Source of the DNA: an uncultured Acidobacteriota bacterium | GTDB taxonomy: Bacteria; Acidobacteriota; Terriglobia; Terriglobales; Acidobacteriaceae | Direction: 5' to 3' | Assembly (NCBI GenBank): GCA_903832475.1 | Contig: CAILBQ010000341.1 | Location: forward strand, 1-5,155 | Length of the DNA stretch: 5,155 nucleotides | Shown: one piece after another, positions 1 through 4,163 of the stretch | How the letters are laid out: each line of letters starts with the position of its first letter | How positions within the stretch are numbered: position 1 is the stretch's first letter | Made by a program: the position numbers and the translations under genes | Notes under the pieces: model-generated | What the model saw: only the letters and a program-made list of their open reading frames with translations | Databases searched by the model: none | What the model was told of the DNA's origin: nothing

Positions 1-789
1 CGGCTGAAACTCAAGGCTGGACAGGCGTACACGCCAATCTTTGAATACAACCCACGAAACGAAGCGCAGCGATTGTATGAACTAAGCTCATACATTCTTT
101 ACAATGCCGTCAACCCCGCTAGCCATGCCCACCACTACCTTTCAAGAGCACTGGAATTGGAGCCCAACCACGTAGACGCGCTGCTTTCTATGGCGCAAGT
201 TCATTTCAGTGTTATTGGCACTGAATACGCTGGCGCAAGTCTGTCCATTGAAAAGCTCACGGCTGCAATGGCTTGTCTGGATTTAGCGATTAGTTTGGCA
301 CCTTCATATTGGAGAGCTCATGTCGTGAAAGGGTCAATTCTTCGTGATCAAGACGTAGATCAGGCCGAAGCTGAATTTGAATTGGCGCTCAGACAGAATC
401 GTGAGGCAACTGAGGCTTCGCCTGAATATCTTCTTTTCTTGATTCAGGTGCGAAGGGATGAAGATGTCATCCGGCTTGCGGGAGACCGGTTGGCCATCCA
501 TCCAGAGGAATTTCAGCTCTATTCCCTACTAGCTATGTCATGCGGGTATACGGGCAAGCTCGAAGAAGCTGAAAAAATCTTCCAGATTGGTCTCCAAGTC
601 CGACACGGCGACATTTCCTGCCTGATGGGATTGGCTAGTCTTTACGCACAGACAGGTCGCCTTGCTGAAGCGAAAAAGCATCTGGCTGAAGCTAAAGGCA
701 TCGTTGACCCGCGTTTCTTCGATAGCCTTTCAAAAGATTTAGGCCTCGAAAACCTGCTGAAGACAAAATCACGGTTTAACCTCCTATAA
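1..789 (+). CDS. Tetratricopeptide-repeat protein, C-terminal part (5' end outside window)
   Basis: The frame is open from base 1 to the TAA at 787-789, giving 262 codons without a convincing start. The TTG at 73 is internal to the open frame, so I treat the gene as truncated by the window edge. The protein is almost entirely helical and contains degenerate TPR units: one around HYLSRALELEPNHVDALL, one around LDLAISLAPSYWRAHVVKG, one around GYTGKLEEAEKIFQIGL, and a clear last one, LMGLASLYAQTGRLAEAKKHL. TPR arrays are protein-protein interaction scaffolds. The pattern of A/L/P positions resembles the C-terminal TPR region of winged-helix (CadC-like) or adenylate-cyclase-like regulators, but no catalytic or DNA-binding domain is visible here, so that is only a possibility. 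No membrane segment is seen. Sampled lines between 181 and 360 are about 43-47% GC, against about 60% at 4801-4860, which fits acquired cargo of the adjacent island. The function is unknown. Confidence 0.8.
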   Translation, partial: RLKLKAGQAYTPIFEYNPRNEAQRLYELSSYILYNAVNPASHAHHYLSRALELEPNHVDALLSMAQVHFSVIGTEYAGASLSIEKLTAAMACLDLAISLAPSYWRAHVVKGSILRDQDVDQAEAEFELALRQNREATEASPEYLLFLIQVRRDEDVIRLAGDRLAIHPEEFQLYSLLAMSCGYTGKLEEAEKIFQIGLQVRHGDISCLMGLASLYAQTGRLAEAKKHLAEAKGIVDPRFFDSLSKDLGLENLLKTKSRFNLL

Positions 790-837
790 CTTTCAGTCGG
801 CGTGCAAGACCATCTAGGTTCTTTCTAGAGGTGAGTC

Positions 838-1053
838 ATGTCATTTGAACCTTTTGTTTCGGCTCGAAAAGCAGCTGAATTTCTTGGCATCAATCGACGG
901 CTGTTGCTTTCCATGGCCCGCAGAGATCTGATCGGCGCCTATCCAATCGGTACGGGCAAATTTCGAAAAACGTGGGTCTTCAAACTGTCAGAGCTCTCGG
1001 CCGCAATTGCTCCGAAGCGTTATGATCCGATCAGGCGTTTCCCGTTGAAATGA
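838..1053 (+). CDS. Excisionase-like (Xis/MerR-type helix-turn-helix) DNA-binding protein
   Basis: This 71-residue basic protein begins with SARKAAEFLGINRRLLLSMARRDLIGAYPIG. That is a helix-turn-helix at about residues 7-28, followed by a wing-like stretch (TGKFRKTWVFKLSEL, about residues 39-53), as in excisionase/MerR-family small DNA-binding proteins. A good Shine-Dalgarno (AGAGG, 827-831) stands 6 bases before the ATG, which supports this start. The gene lies directly upstream of the integrase and its TGA overlaps the first possible integrase ATG (ATGA at 1050-1053), so the two are surely co-transcribed. In such pairs the small protein usually directs excision by bending DNA at the attachment site, or regulates the integrase. 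That role is inferred from family and position. A short inverted repeat (TCTAG at 813-817, CTAGA at 825-829) overlaps the ribosome-binding site. A general HTH regulator of the island is the alternative. Confidence 0.8.
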   Translation: MSFEPFVSARKAAEFLGINRRLLLSMARRDLIGAYPIGTGKFRKTWVFKLSELSAAIAPKRYDPIRRFPLK

Positions 1054-1055
1054 GG
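1052..1055 (+). promoter_or_regulatory. Ribosome-binding site that decides the integrase start
   Basis: GAGG lies 6 bases before the ATG at 1062, an ideal spacing. It sits inside the overlapping stop/start ATGA of the preceding gene. The ATG at 1050 has no comparable motif at proper distance, so 1062 is the better supported start. Confidence 0.55.
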
Positions 1056-1061
1056 CATTCC

Positions 1062-2240
1062 ATGTCTTTTCAGCGAGGTTCACTTAAACGAATCATCAAC
1101 CAAAACGGAGCGGATCGCTGGGTGTTGCGCTATCGCACAGCCGCTGCTGACGGCCGGAGGGTGGAAAACACCCTTAACATCGGCCTTCTGCGCGATTTTC
1201 CCAGAGAACGAGACGCATGGCGTGAGGCGGAGCGGCTTACTCTCCTCACAAAGATCAATCAAGAACAGTCCAGCTCGCGGCTGAATTTTGCGGGGCTGGC
1301 AGCGCACTACCTGAAGGCAGACTTCGGCCCTGACGCTATTCGTTCCAAGACCGAGGACACCGCCCTCAACATGCAGCATATCTGTGATGACTACTTGATC
1401 CCGAGGTTTGGGAGCACGGTTGCGGCCGAAGTCAAACCACTGGAAATCCAGAGGTGGCTCAAGATGCTGCATGACGAAAGAGGGCTGGCATGGAGTACGG
1501 TATCTAAAATCCGCGGCGTCATGTCTCGGGCGTACAAGACTGGAATCCTGCACCAGCTCGTGGCCGTCAATCCCGTTGAAGCGGTCGAGACCCGGAGCAA
1601 GACGAACTACCGGGCTATCGTCCTGCGGCCAGAACAGACGCTCCAGATCCTTGGGCGTCTTCCGAACCCTATCCACCGCGTCCTTGTCCTCACCGCTGCG
1701 GCGACCGCCTTAAGGTCGTCTGAGCTGCTTTCCCTCCGCTGGGCTGACCTCTGGTGGACGGAAAATAGGATTCGGGTCTCAAAGCGGTGGGCACGGGGTA
1801 AGGATGGCGATACGAAGACGGAGGCATCGGACGGTTTTGTTCCGATGCATTCAGCGTTGGCGCAGCAGCTTCGCAGCTGGCAGGAAAGGAGCCCTTATGC
1901 TTCAGAGGCGGACTTCGTGTTCCCGTCCCTAAAGTCAGACGGCAAGGTGCCAGTCAGCAGTAGCATCTTCGTCGCGGACCACCTCCGGCCGGCGGCCATC
2001 GCATCAGGCGTCGAAATCCGAAAGTCCCAGCGCTTCGGCCTGCACAACTTGCGCCACAGCCTAAGTCACTGGCTAGTTACCACCGCCAAGGTTGACCCTA
2101 AAACCGTTCAGGGGATACTTCGGCACTCACGTATTCAAACGACGCTGGACCTGTACACACAGGAAAACAGCGACCAAACGCGCGGTGCACAGGGACGTTT
2201 CCTCGAAGCCATGGGAATGTCCTCTGCCACGATTCAGTGA
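1062..2240 (+). CDS. Tyrosine-family site-specific integrase
   Basis: This phage-type tyrosine recombinase has 392 residues from the start at 1062, a normal family length. Residues about 1-60 form a basic N-terminal domain (QRGSLKR, then DGRRVENTLNIG) expected to bind arm sites. Residues about 74-160 are the helical core-binding domain (NFAGLAAHYL to VMSRAYKTG). The rest is the catalytic domain. All catalytic residues are visible: Arg218 in ALRSSELLSLRW, a probable Lys252 in GDTKTEAS, His328 and Arg331 in LHNLRHS, His355 in LRHS, and nucleophile Tyr365 in TLDLYTQ. The enzyme should therefore be active in cutting and rejoining attachment sites. An alternative ATG at 1050 overlaps the upstream stop and adds four residues, but has no ribosome-binding site. 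The gene follows the excisionase-like gene and ends 59 bp from the tRNA-Val 3' end, so tRNA-Val is its probable target. Confidence 0.95.
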   Translation: MSFQRGSLKRIINQNGADRWVLRYRTAAADGRRVENTLNIGLLRDFPRERDAWREAERLTLLTKINQEQSSSRLNFAGLAAHYLKADFGPDAIRSKTEDTALNMQHICDDYLIPRFGSTVAAEVKPLEIQRWLKMLHDERGLAWSTVSKIRGVMSRAYKTGILHQLVAVNPVEAVETRSKTNYRAIVLRPEQTLQILGRLPNPIHRVLVLTAAATALRSSELLSLRWADLWWTENRIRVSKRWARGKDGDTKTEASDGFVPMHSALAQQLRSWQERSPYASEADFVFPSLKSDGKVPVSSSIFVADHLRPAAIASGVEIRKSQRFGLHNLRHSLSHWLVTTAKVDPKTVQGILRHSRIQTTLDLYTQENSDQTRGAQGRFLEAMGMSSATIQ

Positions 2241-2261
2241 TGTGGGTAGATTTGTGGGTAG
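2241..2261 (+). repeat. Direct repeat TGTGGGTAG x2 after the integrase
   Basis: TGTGGGTAG occurs at 2241-2249 and again at 2253-2261, a 12-bp period (just over one helical turn). It starts immediately after the integrase stop. I saw no other copy in the window. Paired short direct repeats between an integrase gene and the tRNA are typical of arm-type integrase or Xis sites. This function is inferred from position only. Confidence 0.5.
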
Positions 2262-2345
2262 CCGATTTTGGCGAATATCCCGTAAGTCTAAGAAAAATAT
2301 GGTAGGCACGAGGAGACTCGAACTCCTGACCTCTACCGTGTCAAG
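2241..2345. other. Probable attachment-site (att) region at the tRNA-Val 3' half
   Basis: This interval runs from the integrase stop, across the paired repeats and a short AT-rich stretch (2284-2300), into the tRNA 3' half up to the anticodon loop. Tyrosine integrases next to a tRNA usually cross over in its anticodon or T arm, leaving an identical block at the far end of the island. The second copy is not in the window, so the core cannot be delimited. Confidence 0.45.
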
Positions 2346-2376
2346 GTAGCGCTCTAACCAACTGAGCTACGCGCCT
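2300..2376 (-). tRNA. tRNA-Val (anticodon GAC)
   Basis: On the minus strand the 77 nt fold into a complete cloverleaf. The 7-bp acceptor stem pairs AGGCGCG with CGUGCCU, with one G-U. The D arm is GCUC/GAGC with a 9-nt loop. The anticodon stem is CUACC/GGUAG around loop UUGACAC, so the anticodon is GAC (2342-2340) and reads GUC (valine). The variable loop has 5 nt, and the T arm is AGGAG/CUCCU with loop UUCGAGU. The discriminator is A, and the 3' CCA (2302-2300) is encoded in the DNA. The gene is intact although an integrase gene lies 59 bp from its 3' end, as expected when integration restores the tRNA end. A short T run (2297-2293) just past the CCA may help end transcription. Confidence 0.97.
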
Positions 2377-2393
2377 GCAAACCAATTCTCTCC

Positions 2394-2422
2394 AGTCTAG
2401 CAGCAACGACGTGCCGGGGCAA
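2394..2422 (-). promoter_or_regulatory. Sigma-70-type promoter of tRNA-Val
   Basis: On the minus strand, a -35 TTGCCC (2422-2417) and a -10 TAGACT (2399-2394) are separated by 17 bp. The -10 ends 17 bases before the mature tRNA 5' end at 2376, leaving a short leader for RNase P to remove. Box match, spacing and position all fit a tRNA promoter. Confidence 0.6.
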
Positions 2423-2483
2423 AACGTTCCGCGATGATGCCCTGGCCAAAAGGCATGCGCAGCCTTTGTAACATTGGGTTACC

Positions 2484-3131
2484 ATGCAGGTGATGGGTTT
2501 CAGTCCGGATGCCACGACTCTCAATGTCCGAAGCTTGTCGCGTCCGCGGCCAGTGAATTCGTTGCGGGCAGCTCCAAATCTCCTCACACTGCTGAGGATT
2601 TGCCTCATACCACTGCTGGTCGCGGCCGTCTGGCAACGGCATTTCGGACTAGCTTTTGGCCTCTTCATGATTGCTGCCTGCACCGACATAATGGATGGCA
2701 TGGTGGCACGATGGCTGAAACAGGGCACGGTGCTCGGTCAATATCTCGATCCGGCCGCCGACAAGCTGCTGCTCAGCTCGCTTTTCATCGTCCTGACCGT
2801 GATGAAAATTCTCGACCCGAAGATCGTTCTGGTCGTCTTTGGCCGCGATCTGGGCATGAGCCTATCTGCCGCTATCATCTATGGGCTCGTCAAGTTGAAA
2901 GACTTCCGCCCCACGCGTCTCGGAAAAGCAAACAGTTTCAGCCAGGTCGTCGCAATCGGCCTGGTGCTGCTAAGTTTGGTAAACGCCCGGCCGTTCATCC
3001 TTGCCCTCCGCCAGGGAGCTCTCGACGCCACCATCTTTCTAACAGTCGTTTCCGGATTTCACTATGCGTGGGTGGTGTCTCAGCGAATCGACGCCACGAC
3101 CGATGGCCCGGATTCTGGGAGCACGCTCTAG
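2484..3131 (+). CDS. pgsA: CDP-alcohol phosphatidyltransferase, probably CDP-diacylglycerol-glycerol-3-phosphate 3-phosphatidyltransferase
   Basis: This is an inner-membrane enzyme of phospholipid synthesis. In the PgsA reaction it joins CDP-diacylglycerol and glycerol-3-phosphate to form phosphatidylglycerol phosphate, releasing CMP. The diagnostic CDP-alcohol phosphotransferase signature is intact, with Asp68, Asp71-Gly72, Ala75-Arg76, Gly85, Asp89 and Asp93 (DIMDGMVAR ... GQYLDPAADK). NLLTLLR near residue 32, GRD at 120-122 and GKANSFSQ at 147-154 are also as in PgsA. Hydrophobic segments lie at about 31-50, 53-68, 95-110, 113-134, 155-167 and 180-197. An in-frame TAA at 2469-2471 makes ATG 2484 the first possible start, although the ribosome-binding site is weak; ATG 2493 is an alternative. 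About 28 polar residues precede the first membrane segment, slightly more than usual. The exact alcohol substrate is inferred from the PgsA-like LDPxADK form; cardiolipin or other family activity is possible. The gene is divergent from tRNA-Val and convergent with the small gene downstream. Confidence 0.88.
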   Translation: MQVMGFSPDATTLNVRSLSRPRPVNSLRAAPNLLTLLRICLIPLLVAAVWQRHFGLAFGLFMIAACTDIMDGMVARWLKQGTVLGQYLDPAADKLLLSSLFIVLTVMKILDPKIVLVVFGRDLGMSLSAAIIYGLVKLKDFRPTRLGKANSFSQVVAIGLVLLSLVNARPFILALRQGALDATIFLTVVSGFHYAWVVSQRIDATTDGPDSGSTL

Positions 3132-3155
3132 GTCCCACAGGGGACACAAAATACT

Positions 3156-3178
3156 CGCGCACAGGCTGGTGTTGCGCG
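3156..3178 (-). terminator. Candidate intrinsic terminator of the small zinc-ribbon gene
   Basis: CGCGCACA (3156-3163) pairs with TG (3170-3171) plus TGCGCG (3173-3178), with one bulged base at 3172 and a 6-nt loop. Read on the minus strand, the hairpin is followed after AGTA by a four-T run (3151-3148). It lies about 60 bp beyond the stop of the minus-strand gene. The T run is short and slightly displaced, so efficiency is uncertain. A smaller hairpin just after the pgsA stop (GTCCC 3132-3136, GGGAC 3141-3145) has no T run. Confidence 0.4.
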
Positions 3179-3239
3179 CTAGGCGGCTTGAGCCGTTCCG
3201 CAAGATTATCTGTTTATCTGTGTTCAGCCCTGCGCAGCA

Positions 3240-3404
3240 TCAATCTTCATCCACTGCCGCCGTCGTCGAGGCCTTCTCTTCGATTTCCATATCGCGGAAC
3301 TCATCGGAGTCGAAAACCTCGCCGCATTCAATGCATTCGACATATTCCACGTCTTCCTGTCGGGAGACGATTCGGACTCTCGGGTGTTTGCAGATGCTCG
3401 CCAT
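3240..3404 (-). CDS. Small zinc-ribbon-like protein, 54 residues
   Basis: The frame starts at ATG 3404-3402 and ends at TGA 3242-3240. The product begins MASICKHPRVRIVSRQEDV and contains EYVECIECGEVFDSDEF. Cys5-x-His7 and Cys24-x2-Cys27-Gly form a plausible CxH...CxxC metal site, the spacing of a one-module zinc ribbon, followed by a strongly acidic tail ending VDED. Upstream of the ATG the frame is open back to a TGA at 3473-3471 but has no ATG, GTG or TTG, so this is the only normal start. A near-consensus promoter and a hairpin after the stop support a real, separately transcribed gene, although no clear Shine-Dalgarno is visible. It is convergent with pgsA and divergent from the Fe-S regulator. 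I do not recognise a named family. A nucleic-acid or protein-binding role is usual for such ribbons but unproven here. Confidence 0.72.
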   Translation of the reverse strand: MASICKHPRVRIVSRQEDVEYVECIECGEVFDSDEFRDMEIEEKASTTAAVDED

Positions 3405-3444
3405 GGCGTGTGGGGGGACCGTTCCATTCGGGAGGTCTTCCGCC

Positions 3445-3502
3445 AGATTGTATCGAGCCTTTGCCCTTTGTCAAAGAGGGATTTCATAAAGATTTGTATC
3501 GA
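3445..3502. repeat. Near-direct repeat AGATTGTATCGA / AGATTTGTATCGA
   Basis: The two copies are at 3445-3456 and 3490-3502. They differ only by one inserted T and lie 45 bp apart. The first covers the -10 box of the minus-strand promoter; the second lies upstream of its -35. They may be regulator sites or a chance duplication. Confidence 0.35.
3447..3474 (-). promoter_or_regulatory. Strong sigma-70-type promoter of the small zinc-ribbon gene
   Basis: On the minus strand, a perfect -35 TTGACA (3474-3469) and a -10 TACAAT (3452-3447, one mismatch to consensus) are separated by 16 bp. Transcription would begin near 3440, giving a leader of about 36 nt before ATG 3404. The -35 is embedded in a near-palindrome, CCCTTTGTCAAAGAGGG, on the plus strand (3464-3480), which could be an operator. 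Confidence 0.65.
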
Positions 3503-3571
3503 AGTCGCGCTTCCGGTCCGCTTTTCTACTCTTCGCCCGAAACTGGCCACGCAGGAATCGCATCCCAGCCA

Positions 3572-3600
3572 TTGAATAGCGACACAATTGGTCGTATACT
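3572..3600 (+). promoter_or_regulatory. Sigma-70-type promoter of the Rrf2 regulator / iscS operon
   Basis: A -35 TTGAAT (3572-3577) and a -10 TATACT (3595-3600) are separated by exactly 17 bp. Transcription would start near 3607, leaving a leader of about 20 nt with TGAGGT (3614-3619) as ribosome-binding site before ATG 3627. This is the only strong plus-strand promoter I see upstream of the regulator. Confidence 0.65.
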
Positions 3601-3614
3601 GAATCCAGACCAAT
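3587..3614. promoter_or_regulatory. Perfect inverted repeat over the -10 and start region: candidate operator
   Basis: ATTGGTC (3587-3593) and GACCAAT (3608-3614) form a perfect 7-bp inverted repeat with 14 bp between. The element covers the -10 box and predicted transcript start of the regulator gene. The dyad centre separation is 21 bp, two helical turns, which suits a dimeric repressor such as the Rrf2 protein encoded just downstream. Autorepression is typical of IscR; binding here is inferred. Confidence 0.5.
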
Positions 3615-3626
3615 GAGGTCGGACAT

Positions 3627-4091
3627 ATGCTGAGGCTCACAAAAAAGGCGGATTACGGATTAATGGCGCTCAAGTACCTCGCCGAGCACCCTGAAACGCC
3701 CTCGGTAAGCGCAAAAGATATTGCCGACACGTACGGCATTCCGGCGCAGTTGCTTGCCAAAGTATTGCAGCGACTTGCCAAAGTCGGCCTGCTCAAGTCT
3801 CACGCCGGTATGAACGGCGGCTATGCCCTCTCGAAAGCCGCGCGTACCATTACCGCTTTTGAGGTCATTCATGCCATTGACGGGCCACTTTTCATCACGT
3901 CGTGCACAAAGGGCAGCAAATCCTGCGATCTGGAACCCAACTGTACTGTCAAAGAGCCGCTGGCTCGCGTAAACGAAAGCATCGCGGCCGTTCTAAAGAG
4001 CATCACGGTATACGACCTGGTCGACCATGAAACCGCAGTCTCGCGCGCTGCGCAACTGCAGCAACTCGTTTCACTGACGGCGCGCATGTAA
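3627..4091 (+). CDS. iscR: Rrf2-family Fe-S cluster-sensing transcriptional regulator (IscR-like)
   Basis: This 154-residue protein has the standard Rrf2 layout. It starts MLRLTKKADYGLMALKYLAE, followed by the winged helix: recognition region about residues 27-57 (VSAKDIADTYGIPAQLLAKVLQ) and the wing motif GMNGGYAL at 61-68. A dimerisation helix follows. Three cysteines, Cys93, Cys100 and Cys106, have the Cx6Cx5C arrangement used by IscR and relatives to ligate a [2Fe-2S] cluster, so sensing of Fe-S status is likely. NsrR (nitric oxide) and SufR-like regulators share this triad, but the cysteine desulfurase gene directly downstream favours an IscR-type role in adjusting cluster assembly to demand. 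The start is supported by GAGG 8 bases upstream. A strong promoter carrying a perfect inverted repeat lies just before it, suggesting autoregulation. The product acts in the cytoplasm as a DNA-binding dimer. Confidence 0.88.
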   Translation: MLRLTKKADYGLMALKYLAEHPETPSVSAKDIADTYGIPAQLLAKVLQRLAKVGLLKSHAGMNGGYALSKAARTITAFEVIHAIDGPLFITSCTKGSKSCDLEPNCTVKEPLARVNESIAAVLKSITVYDLVDHETAVSRAAQLQQLVSLTARM

Positions 4092-4163
4092 CCCAGGGTA
4101 CAGATCCCATTTCTGAACCCGCTCTTAGCTACACAGAGAAGTTGAAACACCTGGAGAAGAAGA

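Larger units (their letters stand above)
1..2299. mobile_element. Edge of a tRNA-integrated genomic island or prophage (continues left of window)
   Basis: Three observations define this region. A small excisionase-like gene is directly coupled to a complete tyrosine integrase. The integrase stops 59 bp from the 3' end of a tRNA-Val gene and reads toward it. The gene left of them has lower GC than the housekeeping genes to the right of the tRNA. Integrases of this class commonly recombine at tRNA 3' halves and end up beside the reconstituted tRNA, so the right junction should lie in or just beyond the tRNA 3' end. The exact boundary cannot be fixed because the other attachment site is outside the window. 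No phage structural, conjugation or replication genes are seen, so prophage and integrative island cannot be told apart. Confidence 0.7.

Noticed and set aside
1080..1676. Minus-strand open frame of 198 codons opposite the integrase
   Set aside because: It lies fully antisense to a well supported integrase and has no recognisable motif.
2092..2349. Plus-strand frame of 85 codons ending in VGTRRLELLTSTVSR
   Set aside because: It overlaps the integrase in another frame, and its last residues are simply the antisense of the tRNA-Val gene read as protein, a known annotation artefact beside tRNA-integrated islands.
3132..3145. Hairpin GTCCC-ACAG-GGGAC after the pgsA stop as a terminator
   Set aside because: The stem is only 5 bp and has no T run on either strand after it, so it is not supported as an intrinsic terminator.
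2474..3616. Long plus-strand open frame of 380 codons
   Set aside because: It runs in another frame over pgsA, the small zinc-ribbon gene and the divergent promoters. It shows no recognisable domain and has the Arg/Pro/Ser/His-rich look of an out-of-frame reading of GC-rich DNA.
3224..3640. Minus-strand open frame of 138 codons
   Set aside because: It is in a different frame from the CxH...CxxC frame, starts inside the Rrf2 gene, crosses both promoters, and has no domain-like pattern.
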